Source of the DNA: Promethearchaeota archaeon
GTDB taxonomy: Archaea > Asgardarchaeota > Lokiarchaeia > Sigynarchaeales > SOKP01
NCBI GenBank assembly: GCA_030668025.1
Contig: DAOUUT010000002.1
Coordinates: 1-54,014 of the forward strand
Length of the DNA: 54,014 nt
Reading direction: 5' to 3'
Under the pieces are notes generated by a model that worked only from the letters and a program-made list of their open reading frames with translations, did no database searches and was not told the DNA's origin. Both the position numbers and the translations under genes were made by a program. Of the stretch, positions 35,595-43,337 are shown in pieces; the first letter of the stretch is position 1; each line of letters opens with the position of its first letter.

Positions 35595-36640
35595 TGGAAC
35601 TAATTGATACCGATTATTTTCGGGGGATATTAGGAAAATCAGGAACTAGCGTCCCTTCATTTCCAATTATATTAGGCTACTCTATATGGTCGTATCACAA
35701 GCATACAGGAATACCCGCCTATGAGATAATGAAAGACGGTAAAAAACACGCCGCTGCTCAATTGTATGTCGCTAAAGAATTTAATTTGCCTTTTGTTATA
35801 GGTTTTTCTGACTTAAATGTAGTTGGTGAAGCCTTAGGTGCGACTTTAACTTACATGCCCGATGTAATACCCGTGCACGAAATCGCAGCGGTTAAAACAG
35901 CAGAAGACATCGAAGCTTTAGAAACGGCAGATCCTCATAAAGACGGTAGAATGCCAGTAATCATTGAAACTTGCAGGAACTACGTTAAAAAATTTAAAAA
36001 CTCAGAAAACATCATCGGTGCTGGAGTTGAAGGACCAATTACCGCCGCAGGTTCAGTGTGGGGTATGGAAAATCTAATGAGAAATATGATCAATAACCCA
36101 GATCTCGTCCATAAAATATTGGAGGTAACGACAGATTCAATCATTGATTTTTTAAACGAACAAATGGAAACAGGTGCTGATTTGGCCGTGTTATCTGATC
36201 CAAGCGCTTCGTGTACATGCATTTCCCCTAAATTTTTTCAAGAGTTTGCTTTTCCCTATTATAAAAAAATTTCCAGAAAAGTAAATACTGTTGCGTTTTT
36301 GGTACATATATGTGGAGAGGTATATAACATATTAAAACCTCTTACGAGAGTCCCTAAAATACTAGTAATTAGCGTTGATATGGTAGATTTAAAGAAAGCG
36401 AAAGAAGCTTTAGGAAAGAAATTTATTATTCTTATGGGTAATGTGTCAACAGCAACCATGCGATATGGAACGGCTCAACAAGTCGAAGATGAAGCAAAAA
36501 AGTGTATTAGTGCGGCTGCAGAAGGGGGTAAATTTATGCTTAGTACTGCTTGCGATATCGCTCCAGGAACTCCCGCAGCAAATATTAAAGCATTGATAAA
36601 TGCTGGTTCAAAATATGGAACCTATCCATTAAAATTTTAA
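35594..36640 (+). CDS. Methylcobamide methyltransferase (MtaA/MtbA-like, UroD family)
   Basis: A 348-residue protein of the uroporphyrinogen-decarboxylase superfamily. It has the zinc motif His238-X-Cys240 (VHICGEV) and Cys320 (STACDIAPGTP), which bind the thiol acceptor in MtaA/MtbA. Earlier residues include GVEGPITAAGSVWGMEN and PYYKKISRKV. In methanogens such enzymes transfer methyl from the corrinoid protein to coenzyme M. Without methyl-CoM reductase the acceptor could instead be tetrahydromethanopterin or another thiol (inference). It is coupled to the corrinoid protein. Confidence 0.85.
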   Translation: MELIDTDYFRGILGKSGTSVPSFPIILGYSIWSYHKHTGIPAYEIMKDGKKHAAAQLYVAKEFNLPFVIGFSDLNVVGEALGATLTYMPDVIPVHEIAAVKTAEDIEALETADPHKDGRMPVIIETCRNYVKKFKNSENIIGAGVEGPITAAGSVWGMENLMRNMINNPDLVHKILEVTTDSIIDFLNEQMETGADLAVLSDPSASCTCISPKFFQEFAFPYYKKISRKVNTVAFLVHICGEVYNILKPLTRVPKILVISVDMVDLKKAKEALGKKFIILMGNVSTATMRYGTAQQVEDEAKKCISAAAEGGKFMLSTACDIAPGTPAANIKALINAGSKYGTYPLKF

Positions 36641-36795
36641 ATATATAGAATCTTAATTTTATTTATTATTATCCTAATTCATTAATAAATAAGGAAGATC
36701 AGTTCCTAACGAAAAAAGTTTATATATATCAAAAATAAAGATTTTGCATAACTAAAATAAAAATTTAAAAAATTATAATAAAAAAGTGTATTAAG

Positions 36796-37458
36796 ATGAC
36801 ACCTACAGACGCTTCTCTTGAAGCTTTGTCTAAATTAAGACAATTAAATCCGGAAACTGGATGGTATATAATCCCAATTTTAGCAATAGTTCTATATATT
36901 TATGGCGTTGAAATTAAACAAGCGAGAGAAACGAAAAACTGGAACACAGTATTTGCTGGCTTGACGGTATTAGGCTTAGATCTAATTAACGAGATTTGGA
37001 ACGCTTTAGTTTTTGCGTTCAGTAATTACTCTGCATTTTGGACTACACCAAGTGCAAGTGCCTATATAATTTTAATAGGTTGGAACTTAGAAATCGCTTT
37101 TATGTTTTCTATAGCAGGTATAATCTTTGCTAAATTTTTACCAGACGACAAAAACGAGAAGATCCTAGGAATACCTAATCGATGGGCTATGGCTATTGGA
37201 TTTGCAATATTTTGTGTAGTAGTAGAAATTTTTCTAAATTGGGGGGATTACTTAATTTGGGAATACGTCTGGTGGAATTGGTATAATCCCGTTTTAATTT
37301 TCTTAATTGGATATTTCCATTTCTTCGTTGGCGCTTTTTACGTCTACGACCTTCCAGAATTAAAGGACAAGATTAAAGTAGTTGGGATTATTTATGGCGT
37401 TGGCATAATACTTTTATGCATTTTCGGACCATTACTCGGACCATTAGGAATATTCTAA
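36796..37458 (+). CDS. Multi-TM membrane protein of unknown function
   Basis: A 220-residue integral membrane protein with about six hydrophobic helices. The last two are joined by YVWWNWYNPVLIFLIGYFHF, a Trp/Asn-rich segment like that in the protein at 13940-14494. Its start is well placed after AAAAAGTGTATTAAG. The protein may have the same role as its distant partner. It sits downstream of the corrinoid cluster but after a 155-nt gap. Confidence 0.6.
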   Translation: MTPTDASLEALSKLRQLNPETGWYIIPILAIVLYIYGVEIKQARETKNWNTVFAGLTVLGLDLINEIWNALVFAFSNYSAFWTTPSASAYIILIGWNLEIAFMFSIAGIIFAKFLPDDKNEKILGIPNRWAMAIGFAIFCVVVEIFLNWGDYLIWEYVWWNWYNPVLIFLIGYFHFFVGAFYVYDLPELKDKIKVVGIIYGVGIILLCIFGPLLGPLGIF

Positions 37459-37496
37459 ATTTTATTTTTTTATTTTTTAAACAAAAAAATCCTTCT

Positions 37497-37616
37497 TTAA
37501 CGATTATATAATTTAATACCTTGTATTGTATTACAAATATGAATTACATTGTGGTGACATCCACATTTTAAAATTACTGGCTGATTTTCCATTTCTTTAA
37601 TTAAGTCTTGTAACAT
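37497..37616 (-). CDS. Possible small Cys/His-rich protein
   Basis: A 39-residue frame (MLQDLIKEMENQPVIL, then KCGCHHNVIHICNTIQG) has a Cys-X-Cys-His-His...His-X-Cys cluster that could bind a metal. The ATG sits directly after the TAG that ends the permease remnant, in the same frame, so this may be the tail of a longer broken gene rather than an independent one. Confidence 0.3.
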   Translation of the reverse strand: MLQDLIKEMENQPVILKCGCHHNVIHICNTIQGIKLYNR

Positions 37617-37847
37617 CTATGGATTACCCCGATTTGTGTTAAATCTAAGGATATATTGTTTCAAAACCACCTTATTAGTTAAATCTTTTGCTCTGGCAGT
37701 TCTAATATAATCAGTTTGGAGAACTTCAATTATACTAAATCTGATCTGTCTTGCTATTATTGCGGGTTGGTAAATTATCACGCAAAATATAGGGAGAAAG
37801 AGATGCCAAAAATAATTAATAAGTATCAACAAATTGCCAAAAAGCAA
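37617..37847 (-). pseudogene. Oligopeptide ABC-transporter permease, DppB-like remnant
   Basis: A 76-residue frame contains HLFLPIFCVIIYQPAIIARQIRFSIIEVLQTDYIRTARAKDL followed by NKVVLKQYILR (shown here split), the conserved cytoplasmic loop of DppB permeases. The frame ends soon after at a TAG, where a normal protein would continue for about 60 residues, and the N-terminal 200 residues are absent. It is a fragment. A DppC-like remnant lies 8 kb away at 29060-29776. Confidence 0.65.
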
Positions 37848-37890
37848 TCAATCAAATAAAGAAATTGTATGTTTATAAACAAAAGAATTA

Positions 37891-38790
37891 TTACTCAATT
37901 TTTTTTAAGTCAATTGATATTTCTAAAATATCAACAATTCCCATTTTTTTTCCAATGTTTCTGGTATAATTAGATTTACGCGTTCCGAGAATATCAGATA
38001 AAATTAAACCAGGTATTGTTGCTAGTATTAATATTAGCACTACTGCAATCATCAATACTGCATATAAAATTAATGTTAATAATGATCCTGGATTAGAAAA
38101 ATAAACCGACAAGTCCTCAACATTTTGAAAAGTAAATTGAATATATGAAATTATTACTCCGATCCCTGCATAACCTTTTAACAATACATTAAACCACTCG
38201 CCACTAGCCCTAATTTTAGGGAGTGCATTTAAATCTTCCATTTGCTTCTTATTTGTATGGACAATTCTTGAATCGATTAAACCCCAACTTGAAGAAAATA
38301 ATAGATTTGCGAAAATAAATGTAATAGATGACAAAACTATAATAACACCCAATGTGAAACCTGAAAGAAATTGAAGATACAAAGGAACTTTATCTTCCAT
38401 AAGTAAATCAAGAACTTCTGGTCGGCATAATATAATTGAAAAATTAATTGTCATTAAGGCTGGAAAAATTCCTTTAGAAAATATTTTTAATTGAGTAGAA
38501 TTAGATTTCATCCAAATCCCATAAACATTTTTAGTACCAATAATTTTTTTATGTAAAAAAAGAAATACAGGCGCTCCAAGATAACTTCCTATTAATACCC
38601 CTAAAATGGATCCTAATGGAAAATATACCAAGATTATCAATAAAAGTTCAATGGATGCATAATTAGTAGGGATAAAGGGACTTAATGGAGTATCTTCACG
38701 AAATCCATAACCTAAAAAGGTTAATGGGACAATACATAAAATAGAGACAAAATAAATAATTAATTGTTTTTTATATTTTGATATAATCAT
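37891..38790 (-). CDS. Multi-TM membrane protein of unknown function
   Basis: A 299-residue membrane protein with about six hydrophobic helices (for example near 9-27, 47-75, 110-125, 140-166, 203-220 and 230-262). It ends in a short cytoplasmic helix (GKKMGIVDILEISIDLKKIE). The loop SSSWGLIDSRIVHTNKKQMEDLNALPKIRASGEWFNVLLKG (shortened here: IDSRIVHTNKKQM, LPKIRASGEW) may be a cytoplasmic docking segment. It is next to the DppB remnant on the same strand, but I see no transporter signature. Confidence 0.55.
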   Translation of the reverse strand: MIISKYKKQLIIYFVSILCIVPLTFLGYGFREDTPLSPFIPTNYASIELLLIILVYFPLGSILGVLIGSYLGAPVFLFLHKKIIGTKNVYGIWMKSNSTQLKIFSKGIFPALMTINFSIILCRPEVLDLLMEDKVPLYLQFLSGFTLGVIIVLSSITFIFANLLFSSSWGLIDSRIVHTNKKQMEDLNALPKIRASGEWFNVLLKGYAGIGVIISYIQFTFQNVEDLSVYFSNPGSLLTLILYAVLMIAVVLILILATIPGLILSDILGTRKSNYTRNIGKKMGIVDILEISIDLKKIE

Positions 38791-39295
38791 TAAAATTTCA
38801 TACTCTAATAATTTTTAATCTATAAAAATGACAATTGTATTTAACATTTTGTTAAATGCAAAAATGTATCTAAGATGCATACAAGTTCCATGTTGTACCA
38901 TCTTTGTATATACCCGATGAATTCAAATTTAATTCTAAAATTAACAAAAACATTTTTTTTTTATTAGAAAATTGTAGAAGTTTTGATATTTAATTCAAAC
39001 GCGCTTACTAAATCTATTAGTTAATATCCTAAGTTATTTGTATAGACATCCATTTGAACAATTTTTTAACGAGTGTATCGAATATCATTAAATTAGCTTT
39101 TTACCCAAATCAATTACCAAAATCAAATGTTATCCAAATTGAGATTATTAAAACTCTTTTGGTTTTTTAATATTCTTACATCTTTTTCTTCGAACCTAAA
39201 GATATATATAGATAGTGCAATATAATTAATATTGAAATTACTAATTCTTAAAAATCTAAAAAAAAAAATAAATTACAATGTAGTTGAGACTTAAA
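38791..39295. other. 505-nt intergenic region
   Basis: Between the divergent membrane-protein gene and the TPR gene. A 28-residue minus-strand frame at 38870-38953 ends in SSGIYKDGTTWNLYAS, which looks like the tail of a lost coding sequence. A TATA-like ATATATATAGATAG at about 39207 precedes the TPR gene. No RNA gene or repeat is evident. Confidence 0.4.
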
Positions 39296-39829
39296 ATGGT
39301 CGCAACAACCGAGAATATTCAGAAGTCTAAAGAGTTTTTTGAAAGTGGCGATATCATTAATACTTTAATGAGTTTCAATGAAATACTTGAGAATTACGAT
39401 AGTACTAAAGTCTATAAAAAGGAAGAATTAATTCAATTTTTGAATAATATTTTACATTATTGCAAGGACAATAATCTACTAAACGAAGAAGCTATGGTTT
39501 TAAGAACTTTAGGAAGAACACATACTAAGTTTAAAGATTACGTAAAAGGCTTAAAATTTTCATATCAAGCACTAAAAATTCAAAAGAAATTAGGAAAGAA
39601 ATTTGATGTAGCCGAAAGTTTAGTATTTTTGGCTGAGGATCTTGAAGTTTCTGGAAACTATGACGAAGTAATAAAATCTTATAATGAAGCTGCAGAAATT
39701 TTCCATGAATTAGGGGAACTAGAGAAAGAAGATATTGTAAAAATAGAAATTGAACGCTTAAAAGACTTTTCCAAGCAAATGGTTGACGATGAGTATTACT
39801 TAAACAAATATCAAGTAGATAAATATTAA
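39296..39829 (+). CDS. TPR-repeat protein
   Basis: About 177 residues from the ATG at 39296; a TTG at 39284 is in frame. Residues ~65-165 contain two to three tetratricopeptide repeats (LRTLGRTHTKFKDYVKGLKFSYQALKIQ, VAESLVFLAEDLEVSGNYDEVIKSYNEAAEIF, each split in helix pairs). It is a soluble protein-binding scaffold. It converges on larC, with T-rich tracts between the two stops. No partner can be named. Confidence 0.7.
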   Translation: MVATTENIQKSKEFFESGDIINTLMSFNEILENYDSTKVYKKEELIQFLNNILHYCKDNNLLNEEAMVLRTLGRTHTKFKDYVKGLKFSYQALKIQKKLGKKFDVAESLVFLAEDLEVSGNYDEVIKSYNEAAEIFHELGELEKEDIVKIEIERLKDFSKQMVDDEYYLNKYQVDKY

Positions 39830-39895
39830 GATAAGAATGGTATAGTCATTTAAATAAAAATCTTTTTTTTTTCTTTACTATTTTGTTTTTTTTAA

Positions 39896-41191
39896 TTATT
39901 TCGTTTTTTTACTGCTTTCAAGATGATTTTTTATCTCAGATTGACAATAAAATAATATCTCTTTGATAGATAACTTACTTTCTTTACTAATTCTCTTAAG
40001 ATCTTCAAATTCGGGTTTTACGTTAATTACATTGATTTCATCATTCATTTTAATGTAAGATATTTTAAAATTTAGCTCGTAAGTATTACTATTTATATCA
40101 ATTTTACTTTTTTCAAATTTACGATCAACGCATACTCGCTTAATTGTATAAAACCTTACGCCTAATGTGCCTAACTCGTTAATCATTTTATGCAATATCT
40201 CAAAACTGTTTTGAGGATTACATAATATTTTAATTATGTGACTAGGTCTATTTTTTTTAGTTACACTTGGTAAAACTTGGATATCAAGTATATTTTCATT
40301 TTCCATAGTATTGATGAAGTTTCCTAACATCTCCCCCGATACATCATCAACATCCGTTTCTAAAACAGCTACATCTTCAACATATTTTTGTAATGGGTCC
40401 ATATTTGGGGTGATAGTTATCTCTTCGTTCTCGCCATATATTAACCGAAGAACATTTGAGAAGTTTTTAAACTTTTTTTGCCCAGTACTATATGTTACTC
40501 TTAATATTTTCATCTGGTTCGTAAATCGAGCAAACTTTGGATTTAAGTTAACCAAAAGAGCAGCACCAGTAGGTGTTACGAGTTCATTTTCGATAGGGCC
40601 GCCGAATACTACTAGTTCGGACAGTTCTAAAATTTTAGCTGTTGCTGGAGCTGGTACAGGCAAAATTCCGTGCGCAGTTTTTATACTACCACCTCCAAGC
40701 GGAACCTTACTATAATAATATTCAAAACTTTCGTTAAAACCCCCTAATTTATCTAATGCTTTAGTTACTCCTAAAATATCAATTAAAGTATCTACAGAGC
40801 TTAATTCGTGTAAATGAATATTTTCAACTAGATCTCCATGAACTTCTGCTTCTGCTTCGAATAATGTGTTTAATACTTTTTTAGCGTATATTTTCGCTGG
40901 TTCAGAGAAGTTTTTTTCAAGTAGAAATCGTTCCAGTGCGTTGTAAAGTGCATTAGATGTTCTATGGTTTTTAGATTCTTTGATAGCTAATTTAAGTTGA
41001 TTAACAACGACTCCCATTCTTTTAACTTTTGTTAATTCAAGCTCGATATGGGAAACTCCTTTTAAAAAGTGCTTTAATTCTTTTAAATCAGCTATAATTT
41101 CGTTTGAATCTGATACTAAGCTTAAAAGGGATGCCAAGAGCATATCCCCCGAGATTCCTGAATTAGCTGTATCAATATATAAAGACTTCAT
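39896..41191 (-). CDS. larC: LarC, nickel-pincer cofactor nickel insertase
   Basis: A 431-residue protein of the LarC (DUF111) family. It inserts nickel into the pincer nucleotide using CTP. N-terminal YIDTANSGISGDMLLASLL, then HLHELSSVDTLIDILG, PLGGGSIKTAHGILPVPAPATA and ELVTPTGAALLVNL are typical. The C-terminal domain has VLETDVDDVSGEMLGNF. Some bacteria need a frameshift to make LarC, but here one frame spans both domains. It has a homologous partner LarB at 34084, and NikR downstream on the opposite strand. Confidence 0.92.
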   Translation of the reverse strand: MKSLYIDTANSGISGDMLLASLLSLVSDSNEIIADLKELKHFLKGVSHIELELTKVKRMGVVVNQLKLAIKESKNHRTSNALYNALERFLLEKNFSEPAKIYAKKVLNTLFEAEAEVHGDLVENIHLHELSSVDTLIDILGVTKALDKLGGFNESFEYYYSKVPLGGGSIKTAHGILPVPAPATAKILELSELVVFGGPIENELVTPTGAALLVNLNPKFARFTNQMKILRVTYSTGQKKFKNFSNVLRLIYGENEEITITPNMDPLQKYVEDVAVLETDVDDVSGEMLGNFINTMENENILDIQVLPSVTKKNRPSHIIKILCNPQNSFEILHKMINELGTLGVRFYTIKRVCVDRKFEKSKIDINSNTYELNFKISYIKMNDEINVINVKPEFEDLKRISKESKLSIKEILFYCQSEIKNHLESSKKTK

Positions 41192-41366
41192 TTCATAGTT
41201 TCTCTTACTTTTAAAAGTAGATAAATTTAACCTAAAATTTAAAAAATATTTACTATACTAAAAATAATAAACCGTCATTATTTTATAATAAATTGTAATC
41301 AATTTCAATTTAATAATTATAAATTTAAGAATAAATTTTTATTATTTAATTAAGAGTGAATTTTTT

Positions 41367-42101
41367 ATGAGTGAACTACAAACTATAAAGTGTTACTTAA
41401 ATCAGTTACCAGCAACACTCCTAAAATTATTAGGAATTGCTCCTCCGTCCGGTACTATTCCAGAGTCCGTCCAATCTGTTATCGATCTCTATCAAGGTGT
41501 TGAAAGGATCAGTATAAACATCATTGATAATTTTGGTTTATTCGAACTCACATATCATAAACCACAATTTATGATTACTAATTCTCAAGCGATGTTACTT
41601 CTATCTACCAAAAATCCTTACACTTTAGGTGTTTTACATCAAATTATGTACGGTGGGTTTGATCCTGAACCCAATGGTTTTCATTTGTTAAGATATCTAA
41701 ATGAGCACGGAAAAAAGACTTGTTTTGTCGGAAGAAAAAAAGATATAGAAAGGTACGATGGTGGGACTCATTCAGTCCCAAAAGAAACTGACATGAGCAC
41801 ATGGGTGGAATCTGCAAAAATAATTAATAATTTTGAGCTTTCTTGGATGCATTATTTGGATTTTGAAAATCTTCATAAACAACAACAAGCACTTAAACAA
41901 AGAACTCCTGAAGATTTAATTGAAAAACTGATTTTGCGTACTGATAAGTGGATTTTAGGTAATTACAAACAGCTTAGAAATAATTCCTTGATGATAATAC
42001 TAGGAGATCATGGTAGAGTGAAATTAAATTTAGAATACTCGGGTAAAATTGCCCAATGGCGAGAAGCAAGCGTTCCAATAGCAATTTTAATAAAAAAATA
42101 A
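41367..42101 (+). CDS. Alkaline-phosphatase-superfamily-like protein
   Basis: A 244-residue protein. After ERISINIIDNFGLFEL (a beta strand followed by the usual Asp/Asn site) come HYLDFENLHKQQQ and LILRTDKWILGNYKQL, and LMIILGDHGRVKL, whose D-H is a metal-ligand pair of the AlkP/phosphodiesterase fold. It lacks the larger cap domain and the nucleophile seen in typical members, so the catalytic status is uncertain. It is a short, perhaps specialised or decayed member. Its stop lies 29 nt before the NikR-like gene, so the two may form one transcript. Confidence 0.6.
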   Translation: MSELQTIKCYLNQLPATLLKLLGIAPPSGTIPESVQSVIDLYQGVERISINIIDNFGLFELTYHKPQFMITNSQAMLLLSTKNPYTLGVLHQIMYGGFDPEPNGFHLLRYLNEHGKKTCFVGRKKDIERYDGGTHSVPKETDMSTWVESAKIINNFELSWMHYLDFENLHKQQQALKQRTPEDLIEKLILRTDKWILGNYKQLRNNSLMIILGDHGRVKLNLEYSGKIAQWREASVPIAILIKK

Positions 42102-42139
42102 TTCATTACTATTAAAAAAAAGAACTAAAGATGTTTAAG

Positions 42140-42664
42140 ATGGAGGAATACAAACGCTTTACAGTGTCTCTCCCAAAAGATTTGTACGATAAATTCGAGG
42201 CATTTAGAAACAAAATTGGTATCTCAAGATCAGATAGTATAAGAAAAGCTATGCATTTTTTAATGGTTAGTGAAGAAAGTACTCCTGTTGAGGCTGTGAA
42301 TGTTGTAGGATGCATCCCTATTATTATGTTGCACGAACATTTTATTGGAAAATCCGAAAAAGAAGACTCTCACGAGCATTCGCATGGAGTCGATCACGAT
42401 CATGACTACCACGACCACAAATATGATTCGAGACCAGTTTATGCTTCAGTTCAACAAACAGATGAAATACTAAAAAATGATATTCAACACCATTTTTATG
42501 ACATCATCGTTTCAACGATGCACATTCATTTAGAGTTTGAAAAATGTTTAGAAATTATTGCAGTTTCAGGACCATATAAACGCGTCAAAGAGTTAAAAGA
42601 AGCACTACAAAGGTTAAAAAGCATAATATCTATTGAGTTTTTCATCATTGATAAGGAATTTTAA
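42140..42664 (+). CDS. nikR: NikR-type nickel-responsive regulator with His-rich insert
   Basis: About 174 residues from the ATG at 42140 (another ATG lies at 42131). The first ~45 residues form a ribbon-helix-helix DNA-binding domain (YKRFTVSLPKDLYDKFEAF, SRSDSIRKAM). The C-terminal ACT-like domain has the nickel ligands His118 (or 117), His128, His130 and Cys136 (STMHIHLEFEKCLEII). Residues ~65-93 insert a His/Asp-rich stretch (HEHFIG, HEHSHGVDHDHDYHDH) not found in standard NikR. It probably controls nickel uptake or use. It is close to larC, a nickel enzyme-assembly gene. Confidence 0.88.
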   Translation: MEEYKRFTVSLPKDLYDKFEAFRNKIGISRSDSIRKAMHFLMVSEESTPVEAVNVVGCIPIIMLHEHFIGKSEKEDSHEHSHGVDHDHDYHDHKYDSRPVYASVQQTDEILKNDIQHHFYDIIVSTMHIHLEFEKCLEIIAVSGPYKRVKELKEALQRLKSIISIEFFIIDKEF

Positions 42665-42917
42665 CTTATTTTTAAAATTATAAAAGGAAGAGTTAAGAAT
42701 AAAAAATTTCCTTCAAATATGAAAAGAAAAAGGATAAGGCGATTATTGAAGTATTTTTTATTCCGATTGGTCGTTTTTATTGTGTGTGTTAGAAATAATA
42801 TACTTTTTTCTAATTAAAAAGTAAAATACAGTGAAAAATTATTAATTTTTAATTAGATTAAAAAATAAAATTTTAAAAAAAAATAAATTAAGAATTAAAT
42901 TCTTTTTATAAAATCTT

Positions 42918-43112
42918 TTATAGATCTTTTTCTTGAACAGTTTTTCGTCCATTTGCTTTAGCGCGACCAATCGCGGCATCGAGAATGTTTACAATTGCTT
43001 CATTAAGAGCAGGACCATCAATTACATCACCACTAGTGTTGCAACCTTTTGACTTAATGTACTCTCGAATTTTACTTTTTACAAATAGGACTTCAACTGG
43101 TTTTTTAGCCAT
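42918..43112 (-). CDS. Archaeal histone-fold DNA-binding protein
   Basis: A 64-residue protein with a single histone fold: KIREYIKSKGCNTSGDVIDGPALNEAIVNIL and DAAIGRAKANGRKTVQEKDL. The RAKANGRKTV stretch near the end and the fold length match archaeal histones and related DUF1931-type histone folds. The first helix is unusual because of an inserted cysteine (KGCNTSG). It has a strong Shine-Dalgarno site. It lies between nikR and mttB and faces the nikR tail. Confidence 0.78.
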   Translation of the reverse strand: MAKKPVEVLFVKSKIREYIKSKGCNTSGDVIDGPALNEAIVNILDAAIGRAKANGRKTVQEKDL

Positions 43113-43121
43113 TTTTTTTAT

Positions 43122-43129
43122 TCCTCCTT
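43122..43129 (-). promoter_or_regulatory. Strong Shine-Dalgarno site of histone-fold gene
   Basis: AAGGAGGA on the minus strand ends 9 nt upstream of the ATG at 43112. Few genes in this window have so perfect a site, which supports the short open frame and suggests high expression. Confidence 0.7.
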
Positions 43130-43337
43130 TTATTATTTAAATAAGTTTTAAAATTAATTAGTGTTTAAAGTATATTTCTCCTTGCTCATATTTAAAGTTA
43201 GTTGAAAAATCATCATAGAAGGTTAATATTCTTTGTTTACTAGCGATCTATAAAATATAAATTCGCCTTAAAAAACACGAGGTACAGCCAATAATCATTA
43301 TAATTTGGAATAAAAAAGGATATGTAAAGAATTTGGG

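Noticed and set aside
37614..37619. In-frame TAG between permease remnant and a small ORF, considered as pyrrolysine readthrough
   Set aside because: No pyrrolysine genes are visible, the MttB relative itself has no amber codon, and the frame is already a truncated permease.
40311..40715. Plus-strand open frame of 134 codons
   Set aside because: Antisense of larC; its composition mirrors the larC codon pattern.
42719..42817. Possible 32-residue basic/hydrophobic protein (MKRKRIRRLLKYF...)
   Set aside because: It has an AAGGAAG sequence upstream but is too short and lacks any pattern other than AT-rich codons; no support beyond an ATG.
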